Positions 27,265 through 42,936 of a DNA stretch of 64,000 nucleotides are shown piece by piece (within the stretch, counting starts at the first letter, position 1; each line of letters begins with the position of its first letter). A program made the translations under genes and the position numbers. Under the pieces are notes generated by a model. The model saw only the letters and a list, made by a program, of their open reading frames with translations, did not search any database and was not told where the DNA came from. The DNA is from Archaeoglobaceae archaeon (GTDB lineage: Archaea > Halobacteriota > Archaeoglobi > Archaeoglobales > Archaeoglobaceae), in assembly GCA_025057895.1 (NCBI GenBank), contig JANXEF010000002.1:1-64000 (forward strand). The letters run 5' to 3'.

Positions 27265-29443
27265 GGAACTCCTCTGGCTTTGGAATTTCGAGTTTTAGTC
27301 CTTTTCTTTTTCTAACTTCCATAACAAATTCCTCAAGCAGGTTTGAAGAAACTCTTTCAAAACCCGCATGTTCTGTACTCCAAATAGCTTTTCCAGAAGT
27401 TGCGGATCTTATACTTCCTGCAAAACCAAACATTTCCTTTACTGGAGCTTTTGCCGTAAGAGTAGCAATCTCTCCATCTATTTTGATATCGAGGATTTGT
27501 CCTCTCCTTCCTTGGATCTCTCTTGTAACATTACCCATCATTGTTTGTGGAACCATTATATATACATTCTGATATGGCTCAAGTAGGGTCGCATTTGCTT
27601 GGAGAATCGCAGCGAATATAGCAGATCTTACTGCTGGGATTACTTGTGCTGGTCCTCTATGAACGGCATCCTCGTGAAGTTTACAGTCTACAAGCTTAAC
27701 TTTTATACCCATACATGGCTCTCTTGCCAACGGTCCAGTACGCATAGCCTCTCTAAAGCCTTCGAGAATTAGTTCAATGGTCTCGTTGAGATATTGAATC
27801 CCTTTGGTAACATCGCAAAACAGGTTGCCTTCATAGAATTCTAAAGCACCTACTGCCTCTTCACCATTAAGTCCTGCCTCCTGTAACTTTCTTCTTCTCT
27901 CTTTTTTATCCATTTTGAAGTCTACTTCTCCCTCTCTGAACATTCTTCCAACTTCTGCTGGTAGTGGCTCGACGACTATGTAGAAGCGATTGTGTTTGTT
28001 TGGTGATTTACCTTCTACAACTGGAGAAGTTTGAACGACTGTCTCTCTGAAAACGACTATTGGTGGAGATGTTACGACTTCCAAACCATAATCTCTTCTT
28101 ATTTTCTCAACCTTGACTTCCAGATGTAACTCCCCCATTCCACTCAGGAGATGTTCTCCAGTCTCTTCGTTGAGTGTGAGTTGTAGAGTTGGGTCTTCTT
28201 TTACAAGTTTTCTCAAAACTTCAACTAACTTTGGTAAATCTCTTGGATTTTTTGCCTCGATCGCCATTGTGACTACAGGCTCGCTATAGTGTTTTATACT
28301 TTCAAAAGGTTCAATTTTTTCGATTTCTGTACAAGTTGATCCAGCTATAGCATCTTTTAATCCAACTAAAGCTACTATGTTTCCTGCAGGTATTTCTTCC
28401 ACTTCTACACGTCTTGGACCCATGTAAATTCCTGTAGTCTGTACTCGATTTTTCGCTCTTCTATCGATTACATAGAGTTCTGTACCAGGTTTAATAGTTC
28501 CGCTGAAAAGTCTCCCGACTGCAACCTCTCCAGCTTGAGGATCGACGACAATTTTCGTTATCATCAAAACAACAGGTCCTTTTGGATTGCAATTTACCAT
28601 TGCCTTTCCAACCTCGCTATTTATGTCTCCTCTCCAAATTATTCTTATTTTCTCTTTTTGTGCTTCAAGAGGATTTGGCAAATGTTTTACCACCATGTCG
28701 AGTATCACAATGTGAACAGGGCTTTTCTTTGATAGCTCTTTTACTTCTCCTTTTTTTAGATACTCATATACTTCCTTAAAACCTATTCCTGTTGTTTTCT
28801 GTGATGGGACACTTACGGCCCACTTCTGCAACGCGGATCCAAATGCAACATTACCTTTTACAACTTCTACTTTCCAATCTAGGAATTTTTCAGGGCTTAT
28901 GGATTTCAAAAGTTTGTTTACATCATTTATGACTTTTATCAGTCTCTCCTGCATCTGTTGTGGTGTTAACTGCAACTCTTTTATCAATCTATCGACTTTG
29001 TTGATGAAAAGAATAGGTTTAACTCCCTCTTTTAGGGCTTGTCTCACGACTGTCTCAGTTTGAGGCATAACACCCTCAACAGCATCGACAACGATGATAA
29101 CACCATCAACAGCTCTCATAGCTCTCGTAACTTCGCCACCGAAGTCAACATGTCCCGGAGTGTCGATGAGGTTTATCAGATATTCCTCTCCGTTGTATTC
29201 ATGGACCATCGAAATGTTGGCAGCATTAATCGTTATTCCTCTCTCTTTTTCCTGCTCGTCGAAGTCTAAGTAAAGTTGCTGTCCTGCTAACTCTTCGCTT
29301 ATTATCCCTGCCCCAGCTATCAGAGCGTCACTCAATGTTGTTTTCCCATGATCGATGTGTGCAGCGATACCCATGTTTCTGATCTTATCTGGTTTCCACA
29401 TCAGCTCGCTCATTCTTTCAACCATTTTCTTTGCTCTAGTCAT
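27257..29443 (-). CDS. fusA: translation elongation factor 2
   Basis: GTPase that moves the ribosome along mRNA. G-domain motifs: [10 protein letters not shown] (P-loop), DTPGHVDF (G3), NKVDR (G4). Domain IV contains [15 protein letters not shown] with the histidine modified to diphthamide. The start is ATG 29443 with GAGGTGAT just upstream, giving 728 aa, the length I recall for A. fulgidus EF-2; a GTG nine bases earlier is rejected. Unlike the usual archaeal order, tuf and rps10 do not follow; nip7 does. Confidence 0.97.
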   Translation of the reverse strand: MTRAKKMVERMSELMWKPDKIRNMGIAAHIDHGKTTLSDALIAGAGIISEELAGQQLYLDFDEQEKERGITINAANISMVHEYNGEEYLINLIDTPGHVDFGGEVTRAMRAVDGVIIVVDAVEGVMPQTETVVRQALKEGVKPILFINKVDRLIKELQLTPQQMQERLIKVINDVNKLLKSISPEKFLDWKVEVVKGNVAFGSALQKWAVSVPSQKTTGIGFKEVYEYLKKGEVKELSKKSPVHIVILDMVVKHLPNPLEAQKEKIRIIWRGDINSEVGKAMVNCNPKGPVVLMITKIVVDPQAGEVAVGRLFSGTIKPGTELYVIDRRAKNRVQTTGIYMGPRRVEVEEIPAGNIVALVGLKDAIAGSTCTEIEKIEPFESIKHYSEPVVTMAIEAKNPRDLPKLVEVLRKLVKEDPTLQLTLNEETGEHLLSGMGELHLEVKVEKIRRDYGLEVVTSPPIVVFRETVVQTSPVVEGKSPNKHNRFYIVVEPLPAEVGRMFREGEVDFKMDKKERRRKLQEAGLNGEEAVGALEFYEGNLFCDVTKGIQYLNETIELILEGFREAMRTGPLAREPCMGIKVKLVDCKLHEDAVHRGPAQVIPAVRSAIFAAILQANATLLEPYQNVYIMVPQTMMGNVTREIQGRRGQILDIKIDGEIATLTAKAPVKEMFGFAGSIRSATSGKAIWSTEHAGFERVSSNLLEEFVMEVRKRKGLKLEIPKPEEFLA

Positions 29444-29448
29444 TTTTA

Positions 29449-30030
29449 TCACCTCGCTGACTTTGCGACTCTTTCTACTTCTTCCTTCTTTGAAATGGCA
29501 TAGCTCTTTGTATCGTTGTTAGCAGCAGAAATTATCTCGTCTGCGAGACAGTAAGCTATGCTTTTTTTCGATTTAAAAGCAGCTCTTCTCGCCCCCTCGA
29601 CGATGTTTCTCAAAGCTACATCAACCCTTCTAAGGCTAGAAGTATCGACAGCCTTTGGAACTGCAATTCCTCCGTATTTCAGTCTAACAACTTCCTCTTT
29701 TGGTCCAGCGTTCACAATTGCATCAACAAGTACTTGAATTGGATTCTTTTTTGTCTTTTTTTCTATTATCTCGAATGTTTCTCTGACAATGTTGTAGGCT
29801 GACATTTTCTTTCCAGTGTTTCTTTCTTTACGCATAACTTTGTTTATCAAACGTTCTACTATGAAGACCTTTTCTTTCCCGAAAGCATGAAAATGCTTTC
29901 CGTGAGTGTGAAGTGTAAAAGTAGGAACCAGACAGATGTGATTTTTCAATGCAGGGTCCTTAATTTCCACATCCTTAACACTATATTTTCCAAATACGAG
30001 CAAATCTTGTTCACTTAATCCGTATACCAT
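29449..30030 (-). CDS. rps7: 30S ribosomal protein S7
   Basis: Primary 16S rRNA-binding protein that organises the head of the small subunit. 193 aa, archaeal length, with [59 protein letters not shown] and [19 protein letters not shown]. The ATG is preceded by GAGGTGAATT. It lies between rps12 and fusA as in most archaea and bacteria. Confidence 0.97.
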   Translation of the reverse strand: MVYGLSEQDLLVFGKYSVKDVEIKDPALKNHICLVPTFTLHTHGKHFHAFGKEKVFIVERLINKVMRKERNTGKKMSAYNIVRETFEIIEKKTKKNPIQVLVDAIVNAGPKEEVVRLKYGGIAVPKAVDTSSLRRVDVALRNIVEGARRAAFKSKKSIAYCLADEIISAANNDTKSYAISKKEEVERVAKSAR

Positions 30031-30033
30031 AAT

Positions 30034-30462
30034 TCACCTCATTTTCTTTTCTTTTCTTCCTCTTACAAGCTCTTTAAGGCTCGTCTCATTCACCTTTATA
30101 ACTTTATATCTAACTCCTGGAATATCTCCCATACTTCTTCCCATCCTACCCCCTATTTTTTCCACAATGACTTCATCGTGCTCATCGATGAAGTTTATCG
30201 CTCCATCTCCTGGGGCAAATGCTGTTATCTGTCTTCCATTCTTTATCAACTGAACTCTAACAGCTTTCCTTATCCCTGAATTCGGTTGTCTTGCTTCAAT
30301 TCCAATCTTCTCAAGCACGATACCACGGGCCATTGGAGCCCCCTCTAACGGATCTGCTTTCTTTGCTAAGCCAAGGACTCTCCTTACGTATTTTTTCTGA
30401 CTCCATCTAAATTTCTTCTTCACTTCGGTCATCTTTCTAGCTGCGAACAACCCGTAGCCCAT
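30034..30462 (-). CDS. rps12: 30S ribosomal protein S12
   Basis: Decoding-site protein of the small subunit. 142 aa, with the conserved [22 protein letters not shown] loop and [24 protein letters not shown]. The archaeal N-terminal extension ([10 protein letters not shown]) is present. Four bases separate it from the nusA-like gene and three from rps7. Confidence 0.97.
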   Translation of the reverse strand: MGYGLFAARKMTEVKKKFRWSQKKYVRRVLGLAKKADPLEGAPMARGIVLEKIGIEARQPNSGIRKAVRVQLIKNGRQITAFAPGDGAINFIDEHDEVIVEKIGGRMGRSMGDIPGVRYKVIKVNETSLKELVRGRKEKKMR

Positions 30463-30466
30463 ACCA

Positions 30467-30891
30467 TCACCTTACCACTATCTCTTCGATGTTGTGATGC
30501 CTTTTAGCTAATTCTTTCGCTTTATTAATGTTTTTGCCACCTTTACCAATGACAATTCCCTTCAAATCAGGTGAAACTGTTATCTGTGCACTCTTTGCAC
30601 TTCCCTTGTCAAGAATTTTAACGTTTACCTTTATTGGCTTAAATATGTTTGAAATGAACTCGGCCGGGTCTTCAGAATGTTCAATTATCTCTATTTTCTT
30701 CCCTATAAGCTCTCTAGCTCTATCAACGTTTATTCCACCTTTTCCTATTGCTAGACCCATGTCTCCTTTTTTCACTACAAAAATCACTTTTTCATCATAG
30801 ACTATGCAATCCTTCACGCTAGCTCCTGTTAGATTTTCAAAAAGCGTTAGATATCTTATTTCCTCTGAAGACAATTTCATCTCCATATCCA

Positions 30892-30892
<1 letters not shown>
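30467..30892 (-). CDS. nusA: NusA-like KH-domain transcription factor
   Basis: A short archaeal NusA consisting only of two KH RNA-binding domains ([28 protein letters not shown] and [21 protein letters not shown]), without the bacterial N-terminal and S1 domains. About 141 aa. Thought to affect elongation or termination. ATG 30892 shares bases with the rpl30e stop codon (ATGA); a GTG just before is possible. Confidence 0.92.
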
Positions 30893-34909
<4,017 letters not shown>

Positions 34910-34917
34910 AAAATCAC

Positions 34918-36729
34918 CTAGGCCTTATCTCCAAGTCTAAGTCTTGGGGCGATCATCATCGATTTCAACTCATCTAGGAGAAGCTTGAAAGCATAACTCA
35001 TACTGACTTTGAATACATTTGTATCATCATCACACACGTTGCAGTAAGCAGTTCCCTTTCTATAATCGAACATTGCAACATGTCCACAGTTTCCACAAAC
35101 CCAAACGTCTACTTTATCAGATTCATCGAGTAGTCTGTCCTTGAGAAGAAGCGCTACACCATGGCCTATGAGAACGTCTCTCTCCATTTCACCAAATCTC
35201 AGACCACCCTTCCTCGCTCTCCCTTCTGTCGGTTGTCTGGTTAAAATTTGTACAGGTCCACGGCTTCTTGCATGTATCTTGCCAGCGACCATGTGATAGA
35301 GTTTTTGATAGTAAATCACACCGACGAAGATATCTGCTAGATATCTCTTTCCACTAATCCCATCGTACATGACTTCTTTTCCAGTGTGTGTAAAACCATA
35401 TTTTTTGAGCAAGCTTCTCATATCATCTTCTTTTTCTCCGTAGAAAATAGTACCATCAACTCTTCTCGCTTCAAGTGTTCCTATCTTACCTCCGATCATT
35501 TCCAAAACATGTCCTACAGTCATCCTTGAAGGTATGGCGTGAGGGTTCAGTATCATATCTGGTACAATTCCAGACTCTGTGAAAGGCATATCCTCTTCAG
35601 ATACTATTAAACCTACAACTCCTTTCTGTCCATGTCTAGAGGCAAACTTATCTCCTAGTTCAGGAATTCTGAGATCTCTCACTCTTACTTTTGCGAGTTT
35701 TAGTCCATTTTCAGATTGGACTAGGAGAACAGCATCTACAACCCCCTTCTCATTACTTCTCATCGTAACTGAAGTCTCTCTCCTTTTCTGTGGTGAAATA
35801 CCAATTTCTGGTTCTTCGAGAAATCTCGGAGGCGAAGTTCTACCTATCAATACATCGTCAGGTCCAACCTCAGTTTCAGGATGTACCAAACCATCTTCGT
35901 CGAGATGAGAATAATCTTCTGATCCTCTGAAGCCTGAAATGTCTGCTCCAGGAATTTCGAACTTGTCCTCCTGACCACCAGGATAACGCATTTCTTCAGC
36001 TTCGTAGGTTCTAAAGAAGATGCTTCTTCCAATTCCTCTTTCAACACTTCCTTTGTTCAGAATTATCGCATCTTCGATGTTATAACCTTCATAGCTCAGC
36101 ACAGCTACTATGAAGTTCTGACCTGATGGACGATCATCATATCGCATTTTTAGCTGTGTATCTGTCGTCACTATTGGAATCTGGGTATACTGGAGCAAGT
36201 GTCCACGAGTGTCCGTTCTCCAATCTATGTTCAAGTATGGGATTCCAAGGCCCTGCTTTATCATTGCAGCTCCCATCGTGTTCCTTGGAGAAGCGTTGTG
36301 TTCAGCATATGGAATACTGCCTGCACATATTCCAACTATCAAGCTTGGATCGAGTTCAAGATGCGTATGTTCAGGAGTCAAATCTTTTTCATAAACAGCC
36401 ACAAGAGCATTCTCTTCTTCTTCAGCATCGAGGAACTCTATTAAACCTTGTTTCACGAGATCTTCGAAAGACAGTTCACCGGTTTCTAACTTCTTTATAT
36501 GCTTTTCGGTTAGCAATGGTCTTCCATTTTTCACAACAATAAGAGGTCTTCTTGCTCTACCAGGATCTGTGTTTATTCTCACCTCATTGGAATCGGAGAA
36601 ATATGCAACGTTAATTTGACTTGAAATCTTTCCTTTTCTTCTAAGTTCTCTTATTTCTTCTGCTAGTTCCTTTCCATTGTCGTGGAATCCAACAAGAGCT
36701 CCGTTAACATAAACTCTGCACTTTCCCAT
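34918..36729 (-). CDS. rpoB1: DNA-directed RNA polymerase subunit B'
   Basis: C-terminal part of the second-largest subunit, split from B'' as in many euryarchaea. Conserved blocks are [69 protein letters not shown] and [11 protein letters not shown]. The C-terminal zinc site is [11 protein letters not shown]...YCNVC. About 603 aa from ATG 36729; the TTG six bases earlier overlaps the rpoB2 stop and is less likely, with GAGGGG as ribosome site. Confidence 0.96.
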   Translation of the reverse strand: MGKCRVYVNGALVGFHDNGKELAEEIRELRRKGKISSQINVAYFSDSNEVRINTDPGRARRPLIVVKNGRPLLTEKHIKKLETGELSFEDLVKQGLIEFLDAEEEENALVAVYEKDLTPEHTHLELDPSLIVGICAGSIPYAEHNASPRNTMGAAMIKQGLGIPYLNIDWRTDTRGHLLQYTQIPIVTTDTQLKMRYDDRPSGQNFIVAVLSYEGYNIEDAIILNKGSVERGIGRSIFFRTYEAEEMRYPGGQEDKFEIPGADISGFRGSEDYSHLDEDGLVHPETEVGPDDVLIGRTSPPRFLEEPEIGISPQKRRETSVTMRSNEKGVVDAVLLVQSENGLKLAKVRVRDLRIPELGDKFASRHGQKGVVGLIVSEEDMPFTESGIVPDMILNPHAIPSRMTVGHVLEMIGGKIGTLEARRVDGTIFYGEKEDDMRSLLKKYGFTHTGKEVMYDGISGKRYLADIFVGVIYYQKLYHMVAGKIHARSRGPVQILTRQPTEGRARKGGLRFGEMERDVLIGHGVALLLKDRLLDESDKVDVWVCGNCGHVAMFDYRKGTAYCNVCDDDTNVFKVSMSYAFKLLLDELKSMMIAPRLRLGDKA

Positions 36730-36731
36730 CT

Positions 36732-38273
36732 TCAACCCCTCAGCATTTCAACACCAAGCTTTGGAAGGAATCCTATTATCTCTTTCTCATCTACACCAAC
36801 ACTTATTTCTGCATACTGTGCAAAATTCTTCACTAACCCGCAGTTCGGACCTTCAGGAGTTTCAGATGGGCAAATTCTACCCCAGTGGGTAGCATGCAGA
36901 TCGCGAGCCTCGAAGTGGGGTTGCGATCTTGAAAGTGGAGAAATGACTCTTCTCAGATGAGATATCAAAGAGATGAAATTATGCCTATCTATTAGTTGCG
37001 AAATTCCTGTTCTACCCCCCATCCAGTTACCTGTTGCCATTGGATGCATTATTCTATCAGTGAGAACATCGCTCCTGACTGCGGTTGAAAGTTTCATACT
37101 TCTTCCACGCATCTTAGCCCTTTCGAGCTGATATTTCACATCTTTTATAAGTCTGAGAAAGGCTACACGAAAGATTTCTTCCATCAGATCACCTGCGAGC
37201 CTTAGTCTTTTGTTCGCATAGTGATCTTTGTCATCTTCTCTTCTTAGGCCGAGGTGGAGCTCAAAAATGAGTTCAGCCATTCTTGCAAGGAAAAAGGCCT
37301 TGGCTTTTCGTGCTTCTTTTTCAATTCCAAGATGTGGTAAGAAATATTGGTCAAGTACTTGCTCAGCTCTTTGGACTCTATACTCTCTACTTTGTCCTGG
37401 AGCCACTCTTTTTCCTATGTATTCGATCGCGTCTTCAGTTGTTTGAATATCAGATATTTCGGGATCTTCGATGTTCTGGAGCAGGTATCTCATTATTTGA
37501 GGATTCAAACTCACCATTTCAACAATATCTTGGTCGCTTTCAACACCAAGAGCTCTCATGAGACTTACAAATTTTATTGGTTTTGGAAGCTGAGGAAATG
37601 TCACCTCAAGAATGTTTCCTCTTGCTCTCTCAACAACAATCAAAGCTCTATAACCAGCTCTCTGACTAAAGCACTTTGCTACTTCTACCATCTCTCCATA
37701 TTTTTCCTCTCTCTCAAGTAAAACCTTGTTCGGAGCCAGATCTTCAAGGGTAACTATTGCTCTCTCAGTTCCATTTATTATAAAATAACCACCTGGATCA
37801 ACAGGATCTTCACCAGCGAGATAGATTTTTTCTTCATAGCTAAGCGAATCAACACTCTTTTTTAAAATAAATTCGAGAACTTTTTCTATTCTTTCTGGAC
37901 ACAAATTGCATACTTTCGATTTAACCATCACCGGAAGCATACCTATTTCGACTATTTCTCTTTCCAAAGGTTTTCCTTCGTCGTAGACGGTAGCTTCAAG
38001 ATAGATAGGTGCAGCATAGTTGAGATTTCTTAACCTCGCATGGCTTGGTAACAAAGGAGTTTGTGGACCATCGGCTTCTTTTATTACTGGAAAACCAACT
38101 CTTATTCTCCCTAGTTCTATGTAAGTTTTAGGAAGTTCGAGTTCAATTACTTTTTGTTCATCTATAACTCTTTGAAGCCCCTCATCGATGAATCTATTGA
38201 AAGAATCTATCTGATGCTTTACAAGTCTACTATGAGTGAAATATTCCCTTGCCAAAATACGAGTGTTTAGCAT
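36732..38273 (-). CDS. rpoB2: DNA-directed RNA polymerase subunit B''
   Basis: N-terminal part of the second-largest subunit (protrusion, lobe and fork). 513 aa with [40 protein letters not shown], the fork-region [33 protein letters not shown] and [21 protein letters not shown]. The gene precedes rpoB1 with a 2-nt gap and follows rpoH closely. Confidence 0.96.
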   Translation of the reverse strand: MLNTRILAREYFTHSRLVKHQIDSFNRFIDEGLQRVIDEQKVIELELPKTYIELGRIRVGFPVIKEADGPQTPLLPSHARLRNLNYAAPIYLEATVYDEGKPLEREIVEIGMLPVMVKSKVCNLCPERIEKVLEFILKKSVDSLSYEEKIYLAGEDPVDPGGYFIINGTERAIVTLEDLAPNKVLLEREEKYGEMVEVAKCFSQRAGYRALIVVERARGNILEVTFPQLPKPIKFVSLMRALGVESDQDIVEMVSLNPQIMRYLLQNIEDPEISDIQTTEDAIEYIGKRVAPGQSREYRVQRAEQVLDQYFLPHLGIEKEARKAKAFFLARMAELIFELHLGLRREDDKDHYANKRLRLAGDLMEEIFRVAFLRLIKDVKYQLERAKMRGRSMKLSTAVRSDVLTDRIMHPMATGNWMGGRTGISQLIDRHNFISLISHLRRVISPLSRSQPHFEARDLHATHWGRICPSETPEGPNCGLVKNFAQYAEISVGVDEKEIIGFLPKLGVEMLRG

Positions 38274-38282
38274 ATGACCACC

Positions 38283-38510
38283 TTACTCAACAACAAAACG
38301 ATAAAAGATGCTAACACCTGCTGTAGGACTTTTTCTCGTTATCTTGATAATATCCCCAGCTTTTGCTCCTATCTCCTTAACTATCGGATCTGTTACCTTA
38401 ATCTTTGGTAGTTGCTCTTTACTGACTCCTAACAGCTTCAAGAGTTTCTCAACTTCTTCTTCCTTTAAAATCTCATGTTTCGGTACAAGTATGTGATCTT
38501 GCAATCTCAC
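38283..38510 (-). CDS. rpoH: DNA-directed RNA polymerase subunit H
   Basis: Equivalent of eukaryotic RPB5 C-terminal domain, 75 aa: HILVPKHEILKEEEVEKLLK, LPKIKVTDPIVKEIGAKAGDIIKITRKSPTAG. It starts with GTG, supported by GGGGGAG at proper distance and by the absence of an ATG. First gene of the rpoH-B2-B1-A1-A2-rpl30e-nusA-rps12-rps7-fusA-nip7 operon. Confidence 0.95.
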   Translation of the reverse strand: MRLQDHILVPKHEILKEEEVEKLLKLLGVSKEQLPKIKVTDPIVKEIGAKAGDIIKITRKSPTAGVSIFYRFVVE

Positions 38511-38540
38511 TTCAACTCCCCCAGCATGTTTTAACTCTAA
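38511..38540 (-). promoter_or_regulatory. promoter and ribosome site of the RNA polymerase operon
   Basis: Read on the minus strand, GTTAAAAC (about 38529-38537) is a TATA-like box 20-27 nt before the GTG of rpoH, and GGGGGAG lies between them as a ribosome-binding site. This implies a very short leader. No operator repeat is visible. Confidence 0.45.
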
Positions 38541-38880
38541 TATGAGTTCTAAGTCAGTAAGAGCAGAAGTGGAAATGGTAGAAAAAACTTTCGATCTAAA
38601 AGACTTGGAACCTTAAAACCTATTCCGTCTTTGGAAGATAGCATATAGAGCTCTTAAAACAATAAGAAAGCATTAAAAGTTTGAATTAAAATCTATTCTG
38701 TTGCTAATTCTGATCTACTAAAACCTAGACTTCAAATCTTTTTAAAAGTTAAACTCTTATTTTTTGCAAATCTTTGAATTTTCGAGAATTGATAAAATCT
38801 TCGAAGGTCTCTTTTTCAGTTCTATAAAATATACCAAGTAGTATTTTTTCTTTTTCTTTTATCTTTTAAAGTACTTCTCT
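38541..38880. other. intergenic between RNA polymerase operon promoter and decayed kor genes
   Basis: About 340 nt, AT-rich, no gene, tRNA or C/D RNA recognised on either strand. T-runs on the kor side (around 38808-38868) could once have terminated the kor transcript. Confidence 0.4.
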
Positions 38881-39428
<548 letters not shown>

Positions 39429-39440
39429 TTTTAATTGGGA

Positions 39441-41016
39441 TTATAGCTTTTTTACCTCTTCATCATAGATAGACCTTCCATTTACTTTAATTGCCACAGT
39501 ATCGACTCTACAACTACTTCTGGTCAATAGTGAAAGTTGTCCAAGGTTTGATTCAATACAAAGAACTTTACCACTAACCTCTTTTGAAATATCTGGAAAT
39601 GGACTTAGAATTCGAAATTGAATAAATTTAACACCTTTAATTTCCTCAATAGCGTTCAATATTACGTTTTTTTTGAACCGAAGGATAAAATCGTAACGTC
39701 TGCATTTATCTCCATATACTGAATACATCTTTCCAGATAGACTTCTTTCAATCTTTTCGAATTTTTTATCTTTTTTAACATCATTTCCTCCCTGATAACT
39801 GGATCTTCTGTTGCGAAACCGAATTTTTCGTGTTCAAGACTGCTTAAAATCATAACTTGTTAACCTATGAGCTTAAAACCCGTCCCAATTGTCGGTTATC
39901 TGGTATCTTTCATTATCTGCTTTTATGAAGCTTTTTTCATAGGTCCTATGGGGAATAATTCCTTGATCAAGAGTTACAATCGATGAAGCCAGAACTTGTC
40001 AAGAAGGTGAATTATGGGGATCTGAAATTCTTCTGCGATTTCAAAAGCTTCTTTATGGTCTCCTGAAGCAATAAAAACTTTTTGTGTATCTCCATGTCCA
40101 GAGAATATTGCATGGAGCAAGTCTTGTTGCGAAGTCCTCGTTGCCATTCATGTGCTTGGAGATGCGCGCATCCAAACGGTTATAACAACTGGAATTTCCG
40201 CTTGAACAGCGAAATTAATCATCTTGTTCATCAGACTTAATCCTGGACCACTAGTTGTGACAGACACTCTCACTCCAGCAAGAGATGCTCCAAGTGCCAT
40301 ACCAGTCGCAGAAATCTCATCTTCGGCTTGGATCGCAATTGAAGTTTTACTCTCATCAATCAAAAAGTGCCTCATCACTTGCAGTTGTTATCGGATAGTA
40401 GTCAAGGAATTTCAAACCAGATAAGATCTTGGCGATAGCGACGATTTCATTAACACTAACCAAGAGTTTTCGAGAAAATGAATTAGAATTATCAGATATC
40501 TCTTTTCTGTCACATTCTTTTACCACTCTAAGTGTGATTTCGACTGCAATTAAATTCTCTTCTCTCTTTGTTTTTTTCTAACCGCTTTTTTAATCGTGTC
40601 TTCATCAACTCTCTTTTAGCAGTTTTTTAATTGGAAGTGAAACAACTTTCTGATTGCTGATAACATCTTTAGCTCTTACAGATTCTCCATATTTCTTTAT
40701 TCTCTCTTTCAGCCAAAGACTCATCGGAGCTATTTTCAAGATCTTCCTCGTCCAATACTTCTACATCACAGATGATTAAACCCTTTTTTTAGGTTTTCTA
40801 TGTGTGTAAAAATACTTTCAGCATCAAGAGGAAGACGTAAGGAGTTTTTCCAGCTCTTATATAGTAATAACTGTATGCTCCAATGTTACTATGGCATTCT
40901 CTATTGCCAAGGACTTCGAAACCTTTTAAAGCAAAATCACGAATTGCAATTCTTCCGGCTGTTTCGATTCCACTGCCTTGTGGACCGCCAATTGCTAAAC
41001 TGAGATCAACCTTCAT
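39441..41016 (-). pseudogene. korA: remnant of 2-oxoacid:ferredoxin oxidoreductase fused gamma/alpha subunit
   Basis: The start (ATG 41016) encodes a good gamma domain, LAIGGPQGSGIETAGRIAIRD and ECHSNIGAYSYYYIRAG. Near 40830 the frame shifts (LDAESIFTHIENLKKG) and again near 40785 in a homopolymer (GLIICDVEVLDEED), followed by a stop. The alpha domain then appears in pieces: YYPITTASDEALF near 40400, IAIQAEDEISATGMALGASLAGVRV and TTSGPGLSLMNKMINF (40148-40378), QQDLLHAIFSGHGDTQKVFIASGDHKEAFEIAEEF (39990-40150), SSLEHEKFGFATEDPVIREEM (39662-39853) and the C terminus to 39441. At least four frame changes plus stops show a dead gene. The fused gamma-alpha layout is that of the KorA/PorA-like class; the exact 2-oxoacid is not certain. 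Confidence 0.88.
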
Positions 41017-41365
41017 AGATCTCTTCTCTAAAATCTGGATCTATTAAGACGCTGAAAAACACTTTACGTCTTTTTAAAACGTGTTCTTCGATCTATTCTA
41101 AATTTTAAATTTATTTCACACTTACAACGCTCACACAATAAAAATTTCCCTTGGAAAGATCTATATTCAAAGAATTCGCAAAAAAGTCCTCGAAGAAAAG
41201 TTCTGTTTTTAAAAAAATAAACCGATGAGGGAGTAATGCAAATGTGGGGCCCAATTTTTACAAAAGAAACACTTTCTTTCCATATCGATAATGATTTTGA
41301 CATTTATAAAACCTTCTCGATATCGGATTGAATGGATTTATTATCCCACTGACTGATATGATATC
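41017..41365. other. intergenic between decayed kor genes and Cas4-like gene
   Basis: About 350 nt with no convincing gene. Short frames on both strands resemble nothing. It must contain the former kor promoter and, near 41336-41345 (ATTTATTATC), a TATA-like box for the next gene. It could include an unrecognisable decayed kor-operon gene, for example a ferredoxin subunit, but I see no cysteine motif. Confidence 0.4.
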
Positions 41366-42010
41366 ATGATAAAACTGAGCCATATAATTAGCTATCTAAC
41401 GTGTCCAAGACTTGCGTATTATAGGTTTAAATTTGGTGAGAGAAGTTTTACAGAGAAAAACGCAGTTCGTGAGATTTATCAAAGCTTGAGAAGAGGTTTT
41501 GGAATCGAATGGGCTAGAGAAAGAGCAAAGACTATGAATGAAAATTATTCTGAAGAAGTTTTTAACCAAGCTGTACATAAGTTCAAGTTTTCTCAGGCTT
41601 TGGAGGAATTTAGGGCTTTAGACTGGGACGTTGTTTTTAATTCTGAGAAATTTGGAATAACTCTAACTGTAGACGAGATAGTCGAGTTCAAAAATGATGA
41701 ATATCCACTCTTCGTATCTTTGAATGCCCCAAAAATTGGAGTTTGGTTTCAAGATTTGATAAGAGCTGGAATTATATCTCTTGTTACAGTTTTTGATAAA
41801 ATTTTTTTATATTATGCTTACTCTGGTGAGATAAGAATCGCTGAGTCGAGTTTTAATCTCAAGAGAAAAGCTCTAAAGCTGATCGAAAGGTTGAAGATGA
41901 TAGAGAAGGGATTTTTGCCAGAAAGAAATGAAGGAGAATACTGTAAGTTTTGCAAGTTTTTTGATGATTGTAATAGAATTCCAGAAACCTTTGCATCTAA
42001 ATTTTTATGA
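41366..42010 (+). CDS. orphan Cas4-like iron-sulfur protein
   Basis: A 214-aa protein with the Cas4/DUF83 cysteine layout: Cys13 in YLTCPRLAYYRF near the N terminus, and Cys193-x2-Cys196-x5-Cys202 near the C terminus, expected to hold a 4Fe-4S cluster. Cas4 proteins are RecB-like nucleases, but the usual D...ExK nuclease core is hard to find here: the region VDEIVEFKNDEYPLFVSLNAPK lacks a clear ExK. No CRISPR array or cas gene is in the window. It may be a degenerate or non-nuclease relative with a role in DNA repair. ATG start fits a TATA-like box about 25 nt upstream. Confidence 0.65.
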   Translation: MIKLSHIISYLTCPRLAYYRFKFGERSFTEKNAVREIYQSLRRGFGIEWARERAKTMNENYSEEVFNQAVHKFKFSQALEEFRALDWDVVFNSEKFGITLTVDEIVEFKNDEYPLFVSLNAPKIGVWFQDLIRAGIISLVTVFDKIFLYYAYSGEIRIAESSFNLKRKALKLIERLKMIEKGFLPERNEGEYCKFCKFFDDCNRIPETFASKFL

Positions 42011-42093
42011 CCCAAATAATCCAAAACTTTATAAATTTTTTATCATCTAAGAGGTTTTCACAAGACTTTTAAAAGCGTGTGAGTTTTTTCTAT

Positions 42094-42936
42094 ATGAAAT
42101 TCATTCCTATAATCGAAGCTTTGATCGAGGTGATCAAACCAAAACAGACATTCTTGTTGATGCTTACTTTTATAATTACTTTTATAGTTGCAGGAGGAAG
42201 AAATGTTATACCAGCGATTGCAGCTTTTTTCACAATTGCAGGGACAACTGCACTCAACATGTGGCTCGATCGTGACATAGATGCGCTGATGATGCGAACG
42301 AGAAATAGACCACTTCCTTCAGGGGAATTGAGCTCAAAGATCTGTGCAATTTATGGCATTCTTTTATTTAATTTTGGTTTTGTTTTGGCCCTTTTGATCA
42401 GGTTCGAATTTGCTCTTGTTTTATTCATGGGGCTATTCTTTGACATAATAGTTTACACTATTATGCTCAAGAGGAAGAGCCCCTATTCGATCGTTCTTGG
42501 AGGATTTGCTGGAGCAATGCCAGCATTGGCAGGATGGGTTGCGGTTGAAGGTTTTACTTTACCAGGTTTTCTTATAGCTTCGATCGTACTTCTTTGGATC
42601 CCTTCGCATATATGGTTCATCGCTATATACTATGAGGAGGATTACAGAAAAGCTGGTATCCCTATGTTTCCAGTCGTCTTTGGAGTAAAAAAGACTTTAG
42701 AAATCATAATCTTTTCAACTCTCCTTATATTCATTATTTTGCTGGTGCTCTTTTTAGTATTGCCAATGCATCAACTCTATCTTTTGATTTCAATTCCTGC
42801 AGTTCTTTACTTTCTCTTTAGGGCGTTAAAATTTGCTTTAAGTCCAGAAAAATCGAATGCAAGAAAGATGTACAAACTTGCGAGTGTAAAACTTGGTCTA
42901 ATTTTTCTTGCAATCTTGATTGCAAGAATAATTTAA
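42094..42936 (+). CDS. ctaB: UbiA-family prenyltransferase, heme O synthase-like (CtaB/CyoE)
   Basis: An integral membrane protein of about 280 aa with 8-9 hydrophobic helices. The first Asp-rich motif is NMWLDRDIDALMMRTRNRPLPSG and the second region KRKSPYSIVLGGFAGAMPALAGW, followed by WIPSHIWFIAIYYEEDYRKAGIPMFPVVFG; these match protoheme IX farnesyltransferase more than menaquinone or lipid UbiA enzymes. The ATG at 42094 is preferred over GTG 42079 because TTTTAAAAG lies about 23 nt before it. The last 4 nt overlap the AAA ATPase gene tail to tail. Substrate is inferred from motifs; no oxidase genes are in view. Confidence 0.8.
   Translation: MKFIPIIEALIEVIKPKQTFLLMLTFIITFIVAGGRNVIPAIAAFFTIAGTTALNMWLDRDIDALMMRTRNRPLPSGELSSKICAIYGILLFNFGFVLALLIRFEFALVLFMGLFFDIIVYTIMLKRKSPYSIVLGGFAGAMPALAGWVAVEGFTLPGFLIASIVLLWIPSHIWFIAIYYEEDYRKAGIPMFPVVFGVKKTLEIIIFSTLLIFIILLVLFLVLPMHQLYLLISIPAVLYFLFRALKFALSPEKSNARKMYKLASVKLGLIFLAILIARII

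Noticed and set aside
36126-36542. Long plus-strand ORFs inside the RNA polymerase genes, such as this one
   Set aside because: They are antisense to strongly conserved polymerase sequence, have no domain signature or ribosome site, and arise from codon bias on the opposite strand.
40750-40840. Frameshifts in korA as simple sequencing errors
   Set aside because: One break lies in a homopolymer, but others do not, there is a large deletion in korB, and neighbouring genes with equally long homopolymers are intact. Reads should still be checked.
41017-41365. A fifth kor-operon gene or a small protein gene
   Set aside because: No frame shows cysteine motifs or any conserved-looking segment on either strand.
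41366-42010. Evidence for a CRISPR-Cas system around the Cas4-like gene
   Set aside because: No repeat array and no other cas gene anywhere in the window.
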